Assembly: GCA_030278955.1 (NCBI GenBank) | Contig: JAOANR010000003.1 | Span: 31,325,227 to 31,389,226, forward strand | Origin: Hygrophila difformis | Taxonomy: Eukaryota; Streptophyta; Magnoliopsida; Lamiales; Acanthaceae | Length of the DNA stretch: 64,000 bases | Direction: 5' to 3' | Part shown: one piece after another, positions 33,238-43,291 of the stretch | Layout: the number at the start of each line of letters is the position of its first letter | Numbering within the stretch: the stretch's first letter is position 1 | Program-made: the position numbers and the translations under genes | Notes under the pieces: generated by a model | Told to the model about the DNA's origin: nothing | Databases searched by the model: none | What the model saw: only the letters and a program-made list of their open reading frames with translations

Positions 33238-36200
33238 ATGGCTTCAAGGAACACCTCCAAGAGCAACTCTTCAACATCCGGTGCCGCTATGCCCAACGTC
33301 ACCACAAGGAACATGAAGAAAGCAATGGAGGTCGTCGATGCTGCGCGCGGAAAAGAAGTTGATGCGGATATGCCGCTGCTGGAAGAAGGAAACGACCATA
33401 GATCGGGATCCTCCACGCCGGTGTCAAGCCCGCGAGGAAATCAAGAAGAGACATCCGCCCTGCGTCATGCTGCTGCAATGACAACCCAAGCCAGCACTCT
33501 TGAAGAGCAAATGGCCAACCTGACAAAGATCGTGGAAATGATTGCGAAGAGATCCGAGTTGCAAGATGCACGTATGGAGCAAATGATGAACAGACTGGAT
33601 GGCTCTAACGGCGGCCAAGCGGTGAACAAACCCGTGGAGATCCGCGACGATGGAGAGACTTCCCGGCAAGGCGCTTTAGCAAAAGGAAAAGCAACCGCCG
33701 ACGTCCAAGTCACTCCTGACGGCTTCATCTCGGCTGATCAACTAAAAGAGTTCATCACGGGAACGCTGAAGGAAGTGGTCTCGGCAGGATCAAAATCCTC
33801 CTTGACGTATCTCAAGCCATACAGCGCCCGCATCGACTCACTGAGGATGCCGGCAGGCTATCAGCCGCCCAAGTTCCAACAGTTCGATGGCAAAGGGGAA
33901 TCCCAAGCAACATATCGCCCATTTCGTGGAGACATGCAACGAAGCGGGTACGTTTGGAGATCACCTCGTCAAGCAGTTCATTCGTTCACTAAAGGGAAAT
34001 GCATTAGAATGGTATACTGACTTGGAATACGGTAGCATCAACAGTTGGGATCAACTCGAGCAAGAGTTCCTGAACCGTTTTTACAGCACTCGGTGAACCG
34101 TCAGCATGATGGAATTGACGAACACGCAACAATCGAAGGGCGAGCCGGTGATTGACTACATCAACCGCTGGAGGAGCCTAAGCCTCAACTGCAAGGATCG
34201 CTTGTCTGAAACGTCAGCGATTGAAATGTGCATCCAAGGCATGCAATGGGGTCTACGGTACATCTTACAAGGCATTCGTCCCCGAACATTCGAGGAGCTT
34301 GCAACCCGTGCTCACGACATAGAGCTAAGTTTGGCGTCAAGTGGAGCATATGGTCCGCCCGTTCAACAAAATCGTGCAAACAATCGAGTCGAATGGGAGA
34401 AGAGAGGTGAACCACTGTCAAAGCCGCCAACAAAGGATGCGATTGCAACAAACGCCAGTTTCGTGAAGGTACGTGGGAAGGAGCCGGTGACAAGCGACAA
34501 GCCAAAGCCACCACAAGTTCAACGTCAAAGGTCGTCGTTGGAAGATAGACGGGCTAAGACGTACCCATTCCTTGACTCCGACTTACTGGGCATCTTCGAT
34601 GACTTGATGAAAGAAAACCTCATCGAGCTACCAAGGATGAAACGTCCCGAGCAAGCGGGGATGACCAACGACCCACTATACTGCAAGTACCACCGTCTAG
34701 TGAGCCACGCGATCCAAGACTGTTTCGTTTTCAAAGACAAAGTCATGGATCTCGTCAAACAAGGCAAAATCACCTTGGCAGACGAAGCAGAGACGGCCAA
34801 CACTATTTCCATCCAAGTTGGCTCAATCGAAATTAAAGTTCCCAACAAGTCTACAACTTGTAACACCGTCTTCGAAGTTGGGAGCACGTCGAAGCAAGAC
34901 CACACCAAACAAGTTGTGGATCATTCGCATCTCAACGAATGCATGCTTTCCATCACGTTCAATGACGACGACATGCCGATGGAGCTGGAAAATTCGAAGG
35001 CTCATAACCGACCATTGTTCGTCGTTGGATACGTGGACAACAAGCGAGTAAACCGCGTCCTGATAGATGGAGGTCCTGCCGTCAACATCATGCCACTTCA
35101 CACCCTGAAGGAATTGGGCATCTCGGAGGAAGAACTATCCAATAGCAAAATGTTGATCCAAGGCTTCAACCAAGGGGGGCAAAAATCCCTTGGCGCAATC
35201 CGAGTCCGTCTGCAAATTGATGAGATGGTCGCAAACACATACTTCCACATCATTGACGCAAGAACATCATACAACATGCTTCTTGGCCGGACATGGATCC
35301 ATGAAAACGGCGTTGTTCCTTCAACATGGCACCAGTGCTTCAAATACGTGCACAACGGCATCGTCAAGAGAGTTATCGCCGATGACAAACCATTTGCGGT
35401 GGCTGAGTCCTACTATGGAGATGCTAAATACTACCTTGATTCGCCCAAAGCTATGTCACCCTTGTGCGAGGAAGAAGAACATAAAGATGATCAACCAGTC
35501 CGTGATGATCAGGGAAAATCCATCCTGGAAGAGGCATTCGAGGGGCTTACACTCCCGTTGACTCCCATTGATCCTGGCACATCGCAGAAAACGGTGAAGA
35601 TTCAACTCAAAGATAGTGAGGCACGCCGACTGAAGAATGACAAAGAATTCGGTCCGAAGGCATTCAAGTTGCTCACCAAGTCTGCCTTCAACCCAAATGA
35701 GGCATCGCCGTTGGGAAAGATCCCAGACAACAATCGGAGAAAAGGTGACCGGAGTGGACTCGGATATGTTGCGGAATTCGATACGGCACCCCAAGCGTCG
35801 AAGGCACCCATATTCGTCAAAGCTGAACAAACAGTGAAGGCACCGGTTCGTATCATTATAAAACGAGCTACGGCCAATTACATCACCGAAGAAGCAAATC
35901 AAAAGGATCATGCTCCAAAAGACCAACCTGCACGTAAGTCAGCATTTGATCGCATCGGTAGTCCGTCAAAAGGAGAGCCAAAACGGTGTGTCCATGATAG
36001 TCTTGGGTCGGTGAAGACAACTGAGCATAAAAAGTCTGTCTTCCGTAGGCTTGGGACAAACAAAGAAATGAAGTCAACGGTTTTCGGGAGGCTCGGAGCT
36101 GTTGCCAAAGAAGACTCTGCAAAATCCATCTTCGAAAGGCTAGGTTCTACAAAACGCCAATTGCAAAACAAAGCATCGGCTAGCAAGGAGCGGTCTCCAG

Positions 36201-36541
36201 TGAAGCAAGGAATATTGGACGACCCGAATTACGGCAATGATGTGAGGAGCATAGTGCCGTCCCGCATGAAACGTCAAGTTGAATGGTCCGTCTCATCCGA
36301 CGGATGGTTGAGGCTCAAGAAACGAACTATCGTCTTCACAAAGCATGACGAAGATGATCAAACCGACACCGTTGAATCCGTCAATCATATTACCATTGAT
36401 TGCAGTGAGCCAAATGAAGAAGACGCCAACGCAACACCGATGCAACTTGAAGAAGAAATCAAGGTCACTGTGGATGAAATGCGTGAAGTAAACTTAGGCG
36501 ATGAGAAAGAACCCCGCCCAACGTTATCAGCACCCTACTGA
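33238..36541 (+). pseudogene. gag-protease polyprotein, frameshift and stop
   Basis: It starts at ATG 33238 (MASRNTSKSN...). The first frame runs to 34020 but the gag homology moves to another frame near 33.89 kb (KQHIAHFVETCNEAGTFGDH), meets a TGA at 34094-34096 and then continues open to 36541 (811 codons from 34106). Retrotrans_gag features include LKGNALEWYTDL and [20 protein letters not shown] zinc-knuckle-like motif follows, and the protease has [13 protein letters not shown] and LLGRTWIH. The catalytic triplet is D-G-G. After the protease are five copies of an (S/T)(V/I)F.RLG-type motif (for example [10 protein letters not shown]). One frameshift and one stop separate an almost complete product into pieces. 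Confidence 0.88.
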
Positions 36542-36655
36542 CCGTAAAGTGGAGAAGTACGTGGCGCTTCTCCAAGAGTTCAAAGACGTCTTCGCATGGC
36601 CCTACAAAGGAATGCCCAAGCTGGACCCCAAGATAGTCGTCCATCGTCTCGCAGT
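36542..36655 (+). pseudogene. RT remnant (first 35 codons only)
   Basis: After the protease stop, VEKYVALLQEFKDVFAWPYK and GMPKLDPKIVVHRLAV match the segment that opens the RT region of plant Tat elements. It then passes abruptly into CTTCAAG repeats. The fingers, palm (YxDD box), connection and RNase H are missing. Confidence 0.8.
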
Positions 36656-36905
36656 CTTTCAAATCTTCAAGTTTCCAAACTCTTCAAGATGATCAAGCTC
36701 AAAACCCATCTTGAAATAGTAAATTTCTCAAGTCTCCAAGCCTTCAAGAGGATCAAGCTCAAAAGCCCCTCCTGAAGTCTTTCGAATATTCATAGTCTTC
36801 AAGTCCTTCAAGAGGATCAAGCTCAAAAGCCCCTCTCGAAGTTCTTCAAAAGTCCATGCCTTCAACAGGATTAAGCACAAAAGCCCCTATTGAAGCAAGG
36901 AAATA
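36650..36905 (+). repeat. Tandem AAGAGGATCAAGCTCAAAAG repeats replacing RT
   Basis: Four imperfect copies of about 65 bases contain CTTCAAGAGGATCAAGCTCA and AAAGCCCCTC. A similar but more degenerate block is at about 38300-38400. It occupies the place where about 2 kb of RT and RNase H would be expected. Confidence 0.8.
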
Positions 36906-36939
36906 CATTTTTGGAGAGTCAATTCACCTTCAAAGATGT

Positions 36940-37921
36940 CGAAAGTTCCTTTTAAAGTTCTTCATGGTCCATGTCCAACGTGTCTTGCGCGAATCTTCAT
37001 CAAATTGAGGCGATTCACCAACCTCCTGAGCCGTTGCATCCAACTGTGGCATCATGGTCGTTTGACGCATGGGAATGGACATCGCCGAACCGATGCCAAA
37101 GTCTTCCGGGGGCATGTCTACATCCTTGCCGCAGCCGACTACTTCTCCAAGTGTGCTGAAGCTGCACCCCTTAAAGAAGTCAAAGGGGATCAGGATGCAA
37201 GTTTCATCTGAATCAACATCATCTACCGTTATGGCGTCCCGCGTTACATCATGACAGACAACGGACGGTCATTTGTCAACAGCACAATCACCAAGTTGTG
37301 TGAGAAGTTTGGATTTACTCAGCGAAAGAGTTCTGCATGTTACCCGCCAGCAAATGGACTAGCGGAGGCCTTCAACAACACCTTATGCGGATTGTTGAAG
37401 AAAGTTGTCTCCAAGTCAAAACGAGACTGGCATGAAAGAATCAATGAAGTTCTATGGGCATATCGAACAACTTTCCGCACACCCACCAAGGCAACGCCAT
37501 ACTCGTTGGTCTATGGAGTGGAAGCTGTGTTGCCACTGGAACGCAAATCCCGTCGTTAGGAGTCGCCATCCAAGAAGGGTTCACTGAAGAAAACAACGCC
37601 CGACTGCGTTTGGAAGAATTGGAAGCCCTTGATGAAAGAAGGCTCGAAGCACGACAAAGGTTGGAATGCTACCAAGCCCGCCTCTCCAAGTTCTACAATA
37701 AGAAAGTCAAGGCACGCTCGTTCCAAGTTGGAGATCTCGTCCTCGCCATCCGGAGACCCATTGTCATCAACTACCGCAGTGGGAACAAGTTCACCTCCAA
37801 ATGGGATGAACCATATGTTATCACGGAAGTCTTCACAAACGGAGCCTACATGATGATTGATAACGACGGAGTAAGCATCGGACCGATAAATGGACGATTC
37901 TTGAAGAAGTTCTACGCTTGA
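36940..37921 (+). pseudogene. Integrase
   Basis: The N-terminal part is recognisable from ANLHQIEAIHQPPEPLHPTV. The core contains ILAAADYFSKCAEAAPLKEV with the first Asp, TDNGRSFVNS with the second, and ANGLAEAFNN with the catalytic Glu. WHERINEVLWAYRTTF follows, and a C-terminal GDLVLAIRRP...W.EPYVI segment ends at 37921. At least three frame changes (near 37.07, 37.21 and 37.55 kb) break it. No chromodomain is present. Residues of the catalytic triad are intact in sequence, so loss of function comes from the frame damage. Confidence 0.85.
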
Positions 37922-38279
37922 AGAATGCACAAGTCATGCTCCTTGATGCACGAGCCTAAACTGCACGTCACCAAAAAAAAAAAAGAAATCGAAAAAATGT
38001 AATACTCCTGGCCCGCAAGAGTATAAACTGTGTACGGCGCAAAATAAAGAAATTCAATTTGTTTTGAACTACGTAATGGCTTGATCCCTTCACAGGGTAC
38101 GTAGGCAACTTGGATATCATAATTCCAAGTTCAGTCATGGCAAAAAAAAATTCAAGTACAATTGGATTAATTAAATTGATCCATTCCATGTCAAAAAATT
38201 GAGTAAATTGGTTGATTAAATTTGACCATTTACTTAAATAAATTTGAGCGCATGAGTTGATTAAATTTGACTTCTTGAA

Positions 38280-38880
38280 GAGAAACAAGATTCAAAGCCC
38301 TCGAAGTTCTTCAAGCTTTCATAAGGATCAAGCTCAAACCTGGCTCCAAGTCATATAATCTTCAAGTCTATGTGATGATCAAAGCTTAAAGCTCATGTCG
38401 AAGCAACAAAATGTGTCTTTGGAGGACTAAATCACCTTCAAGAATACGAATAGTTCATCTCGAAGTTCTTCATAATAAGTGCACCTCACATGGATCTTTA
38501 TCAAATTGAGGCCCTCGACATAAAATTTCAAGGAAAGACGCCGAAAACATAATTCTGGAGACCAAACGCATCTTCAACATAGTCCAATTGTCCAACGGGA
38601 GCTGACTGGGGGCAATGGCCTATAGTTCATGCGACAAACCATCAACACAAGAGGTGGTTGACATAATCGTTGCGAAGTCTTGAAAAAATTTCAAGAAAAA
38701 TTTTCCTTGACACACGAGCTTAAGCTGCATGTTACTCTCCGCCTGCAAGAGTATTTTTTTTTTAAAAAAAATGTGACGTAAAAGAAGATCACTTGAACTA
38801 CGATGTGGCTCGATTCCCAAAAGTGATACGTAGACAACTTGGCTGAATTCAAAGTACAGCACAAACTCCAACACAAAATT
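38280..38880 (+). repeat. Degenerate second copy of the integrase-flanking DNA
   Basis: 38290-38540 resembles 36655-37015 (shared GGATCAAGCTCAAA, CTTTGGAG.GACTAAATCACCTTCAA, ATCAAATTGAGGC). 38600-38870 resembles 37900-38140 (shared CACGAGC..AA.CTGCA, GCAAGAGTAT, TACGTAG.CAACTTGG). The integrase core that should lie between them is missing in this copy. This is a tandem duplication followed by deletion, or two template switches. Confidence 0.75.
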
Positions 38881-39689
38881 TTATCCCCCGAAGTTTCCAA
38901 AAAATTGATTTTGTTCGTCAACATGTGTGCTATGCAAGACGTTCGAGATTGAAGCGGAAAGTTAAGCCAAAGAGTGAAGGCGAATTCAAAAAATAGCCCT
39001 TCATTGCATTAAAGTCTCAATTACAATTACATCGTGGGAATGCAAAGCATCAATGGACAAAATTGAAGCAACAAATAAATTCAAAAACATCTGCTACAAT
39101 CAAGACTTGCTGACAATGGCTTCTTTGTGATGCTTCCCATAGTCCACCAACATGGAACGGCTTCAAGTTGATCATCCAAATAATTTTCAAGTTGATGCCA
39201 ATGACGCCACTGCAAAAAAAAAAAGGATTATTTCCTTGAAGAGCAAAAAAAAAATGCATTTGCAAGGTAAATGCAATGTAATTTACTGCAATGACATGAA
39301 AAAAGATATTGCAAGATGGAAGAGAAAAAAATGTCAAATTTGGAGATTAATTTTAAGTTCATTTTAAATTTTTGGACTTGAAATTAAATTTCCACAAATT
39401 GAAGATTTGGGCACTATAAAAAAAATGAATATTTACATGTAAACAAAAGAAAAATACATGATAAATATTGTTTGAAATTAATTTTAAGTTCATTACTAAA
39501 TTTTGAACTTAAGATTAAATATTTTGGGACCTAGCCTCAAATACCAAATATGTTGGGGCTAAAATTTGGTCTTCCAAAATTTAGGGCTTAAATCCTAAGG
39601 TTTAGAATACTTGGGGGCAAAATCTAATTACCAAAATATTGGGGATTAGAATTCTAGGGTTTGGAAAATTTGGGGCCCAAGTTGAATAA
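38881..39689 (+). other. AT-rich non-coding internal region
   Basis: No domains. It contains several near-repeats of AAATTTGG..TTAGGGCTTAAA and CAAAATATTGGGGATTAGAA words (39500-39670), and a TATA-like CACTATAAAAAAAATG near 39412 upstream of the GC-rich island. Confidence 0.5.
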
Positions 39690-41015
39690 AGAAGAAGTTG
39701 AGTCTCCTTCCTCCCCCAAAATCAAAAAAACGCAGCAGCCCCCAAATTGGAAAAACAAATGCAGCCCCAACCCAATCGCTCTCTCTCCCTCAACCGAGGT
39801 CTCTCTCCCTCCGGCGAAGAAGTAGGCGGCGACGGGCGGCGGCGACGGGCGGCAGCGCGAGCAGCGGCAGCAGCAGGCGGTAGGCGGCGACTCCTCCATC
39901 CGATCTCAGAAGGCAGCGCTCTCCCCCTCCCCTTTCGCTCTCTCTGGTCTTCTCCCTCGCGGCTCGGCGGCAGCGGACTTGGAGCAGCGGGACGGCGGGA
40001 CGGCGGGACAGCGGCGGCAAACACCAGCGGCTCCCTCCGGCGACGCGTCCAGCAGCGGCGGCGCGAGCCCTCTCTCCGGCCTCCTCCTCAGTGGCGCCCC
40101 GCGAAAATGGCAGCGCCCCTCTCCTCTCCTTGTGCGAAGCAATTCCGGCGACTCGGCGGCGCTTCGACCGGCGGCTACGTCCAGGCGGCTGCGCACGGGC
40201 TCCAGTGGCGGCGGGCTCCGTCCGGCGACCATCTCCCTCCCTCCTCCGGACAAACGGCAGACGGCAGCGGGCTCTAACGGCGCCTCCCTCCATCGCTGTG
40301 GCATCTCCCCTTCGCGAATCGCAGTGGAGCAGCGGCCTGGATCGACAACAGACGCGACGCCTCCTCGAGCAGCCTCCCTCTTCCATCGACGACGGCGCAA
40401 AGCGCGGCTCGAGCAGCGACGGGCGACGGCGACTCTGGGCAGCGGCTTCCCGAGCTCCACCTTCGCGAGCGGCGGGCGACTCCTCATGCCTTCCTCCTCG
40501 GCGTGGCGGCTCTCCAACGTGGACGAGCTCCACACGACGCCTCCCTCTTCGGCGATGGCAGCGGGCGTTTGGCGGCATGGGCGGCGCTCCTCCCGGCGAC
40601 ACCCTCAACTCGTTCGATTGGCCAACAACGGCTCCTCCAAGCGAACGGCAGTAGGAACGGCGGAGACGGCTCTCGGCACCTCCGTTCGCGAACTCTGATG
40701 TGTGGTTGCCCCAGCGGCACCCCCCTCTCCATGCACAAGATCTCCGACAGCAGTGGCGGCGGTAACGCGATGGTCCGACAGCGAGGAACGAGAAGTGACA
40801 GCAGCGCACTCGGCACTCCAGCGGCCCCGTGCCGGCCTCCCCTAATGCATGAAAACACGACGGCGGCCTTCCCCTCCGGCGATACCGACGAACAACGGTT
40901 GGGACAAAAGGCAACGCCAATTGCCCACCCCGTTGTCGTTGTTGATGACGATGCCGCGACTAACGGTTGGGGCAAGAGGCAAAGCCAATTGCCCACCCCG
41001 TTGTCGATAATCAGG
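39690..41015. other. GC-rich island with CT-rich leader-like start, origin unknown
   Basis: About 1.3 kb is far richer in GC than its flanks. It begins with CT-rich sequence (AATCGCTCTCTCTCCCTCAA) like a plant 5' leader and continues with GGCGGC/GCAGCGGC repeats. It ends near CCCGTTGTCGATAATCAG followed by GTACCCAC, a possible splice donor. A 45-base block (AACGGTTGGG.CAA.AGGCAA...CCCGTTGTCG) is repeated at 40894-40938 and 40962-41006. Long frames exist on both strands (for example 39790-40920 minus), but all are low-complexity Arg/Ala/Pro translations and none is accepted as a gene. It could be captured host DNA or an expanded leader. Confidence 0.55.
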
Positions 41016-41769
41016 TACCCACTCTTGCTTTGAATTGATGACGAGGGCGAAGTAGAAAGTCGGGAGTTGATTGGGTCTCGTTTCTGGAATCTTGTTTGTG
41101 GGTTTTGAGCTCTCTGTTGTTGTTCAAGTTGATCGAACAAAATAGTGCAAAGACACAAAGAAAAGCAAGAAAAAGAATGCAAGGAAAAAAAAACAAGCAG
41201 AAGCAACAGGGAAAGAAACAAAGCAAAGCAAAAGAAACAAATGTGGAAAAGGAACAAATAAATTAGAAGTTTGGCATTACCTGTTATAAAAAATTGGTCC
41301 AACAGCAGCTCCCTGTGTATGTGTTCTACTAAAAAGGGTCAATAAATTGACTGTTTGCTTTATGCTTTCGGGTCCTGGTGTCAAGTATTGAAGAAGAGAG
41401 ATGTTCCAGGGAGATCAATTTATAACAAAAGAAGAATTAAATCTTTGCAAATACGGAGTATTTGGAGATTTGACCATATCAGATATGAATCCGATATGAA
41501 TCTAAAGAGTTCAACATCCATTGCCAACTTCAAGTTTCAAATTGGATATTGTTGAGATTTAATAAGAATCGTGTGGATTACATCTCATAGTATCCTGGGA
41601 GGTGAAACTTGATTAGATATGAGAAATCTTTAGTGATATATCTGATCCTTTATTTCAGTGCAAATGGGATATCTACAAGCAAGTCTCCAATTGGATGTAA
41701 ATAGAGAGATTTAATGACGAAAAGGCTTTGAAATATTCTTGAGGACCGAATACGTGTTCGCACTTGAAG

Positions 41770-41890
41770 ATAATGTTTGATTTGAAAAAAAAACGTTTGA
41801 AGAAAAAAAAAGAGAAAAAGAAAAGAAAAAGAAATGAAAAAACGTTTGGAGAAAAAAGAAAAAAAAAAAGAGAAATGGGTCACAAAATTA
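41770..41890 (+). repeat. Purine tract (GA/AAAG-rich)
   Basis: About 120 bases are almost purely A and G (GAAAAAGAAAAGAAAAAGAA and similar), with CGTTTG(A/G)AGAAAAAA twice. It lies in the internal region near the 3' LTR. The short frames across it are composition artefacts. Confidence 0.8.
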
Positions 41891-42019
41891 AAGAATGTTT
41901 GGGCCAAATGGAAAAAAAAGGAGAAACCTGCCGGCAAGCCCAACAAAAACGGGAAGGCATGGAAAATATATTTCGAGACTCGTTTACGTCTCAAATATTT
42001 TATCTCGTCCTAAACAAGT

Positions 42020-42033
42020 CTCGAGGGGGTATC
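42020..42033 (+). other. Polypurine tract of the second Tat-like element
   Basis: CTCGAGGGGGTATC ends directly before the 3' LTR start at 42034. Confidence 0.7.
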
Positions 42034-42940
42034 TGTAAACACGTGAAATTTATTCGCCACTAAAAATGCGACACGTGCAAATTTAAATATTAATTTTAAT
42101 ATTTTCTAGGCATTTTAAATAAATTAAATGCTTGGAAATAATTATTAATATTTATTGGGCTATTTGGACCAACAAGCCAAATGGACCTATGATTGGGCCA
42201 ATGTGGACAAGTCCAAATGCAAGACCCACAAGCCCCATGACTCAATAATGGATGCTCGAAGTAGGCCAGCCCATGAAAATTAATCGATGTGGAGAAGTCC
42301 AAATGAAAGACCCACAAGCCATGATCCAATGGACACTTGAAGCAGGCCAGTCCATGGAAATCAGTCAATGTGAACAAGCCCAGATGAAAGGCCCACATAA
42401 CCCGATAAAAACGTGGATTGGACCAACCCATCGATTGGCCCATCATTCACAAACCCTAGGGTTTTCCCTCTATAAATAGAAGCACCCGGTCACATATTAG
42501 GAAGAGGTCTCCATACACTACTCACTTTCAAGACTCATATACTTGAGAATCTACAGCAACAAAACGCTGCAGAAATATTAAAGAGGCGAAGAAGAATCAA
42601 ATACACTTCTGCAACCTCTAAACAGTCATACTCTGAGACTCATACACTCAGACACATAGAGAGACGACTCATACACGTCTACTCATTATCAAGACTCATA
42701 CACCTGAGATCCTACAGCAACAAAACGCTGTAGAAATTCCGAGAAGCCGGAGAAGAAGCATAAAAGCATCTCGACGTCTTCAAAGTTGGAGGAATCAAAG
42801 GAGTACCAGAAGTCGAACCCATATAGTTTGATTTTCTACACGTTCTTTGATATTTAAATTTCTCTGTAATTGTAGACATTTCTTGTGAAATTAATAAAAT
42901 TATTTTGCAGTTTCTGTCTACGCACTTTTTTTGCACCTAC
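42034..42940 (+). repeat. 3' LTR of the second Tat-like element
   Basis: It begins TGTAAACACGTGAAATTTAT and has TATAAATA at 42471. It is nearly identical to the 5' LTR. Similarity runs to CCTAC at 42940, after which the 85-base flank repeat starts. Confidence 0.88.
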
Positions 42941-42946
42941 AAATAA

Positions 42947-43030
42947 ATTACAAATAAATAAAGTAAATGGATAGGGACTGAGTGAGAATCAAACAACCAA
43001 CCATAGTGTTAAAAGTTAGAAGACTTACTA
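42947..43030 (+). repeat. Right copy of the 85-bp flank duplication
   Basis: Matches 32180-32264 essentially base for base, then diverges (ACTATTTGG against the LTR start ACTGTAAAC). Confidence 0.85.
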
Positions 43031-43050
43031 TTTGGACAAGTCTTCATCCC

Positions 43051-43144
43051 AAAAAAAAAAGTCATTTATAATTCGAATTTTTATTTAAATATAATTCGAA
43101 TTTTTATTTAAATAAATATTCGAATTATAAATGACTTTTTTTTT
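43051..43144. repeat. Long near-perfect hairpin (about 39-bp arms)
   Basis: The left arm (43051-43090, AAAAAAAAAAGTCATTTATA onward through ATTCGAATTTTTATTTAAAT) pairs with the right arm (43106-43144, ATTTAAATAAATATTCGAAT onward through TATAAATGACTTTTTTTTT). There is about one mismatch in the core and a 15-base loop. It could be a tiny foldback MITE or a precursor-like hairpin; no small-RNA evidence is available here. Confidence 0.85.
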
Positions 43145-43291
43145 CTATGAGTGTTTGTTAAAACTTAAATTATACTACCTCCGTTCTTTTTTAAGTGCTC
43201 CATTTGAATCACTGTTTTCAACTAGCTAACTTTGGATGGTTTTATATAATTTGTTATAAGGCTAAATAAAAAAAATGGTAAAGTAATAGTG
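43145..43291. other. Short intergenic segment with a MITE-like end
   Basis: TACTACCTCCGTTCTTTTTTAAG at about 43172 resembles a Stowaway or similar MITE terminus. No partner end is visible before the LTR at 43292, so the element is probably cut by that LTR insertion or by rearrangement. Confidence 0.4.

Larger units (their letters stand above)
32265..42940 (+). mobile_element. Second Tat-like Ty3/Gypsy element, rearranged and lacking RT
   Basis: Direct LTRs of about 0.9 kb (32265-33165/33170 and 42034-42935/42940) are nearly identical, with about ten differences seen by eye, so insertion was recent. The order is primer site, gag, protease, a short RT remnant, a tandem-repeat block in place of RT and RNase H, integrase, a damaged duplicate of the integrase-flanking DNA, a GC-rich island, a purine tract, and the 3' LTR. 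It can move only with proteins from other copies. The protease form, primer site and absence of a chromodomain relate it to the element at 5968. Confidence 0.9.

Noticed and set aside
39790..40920. 376-codon minus-strand frame and overlapping plus-strand frames in the GC island
   Set aside because: Open frames on both strands at once, Arg/Ala/Pro-rich translations and GC repeat composition show that they are open because stops are rare in GC-rich DNA. No domain pattern is visible.
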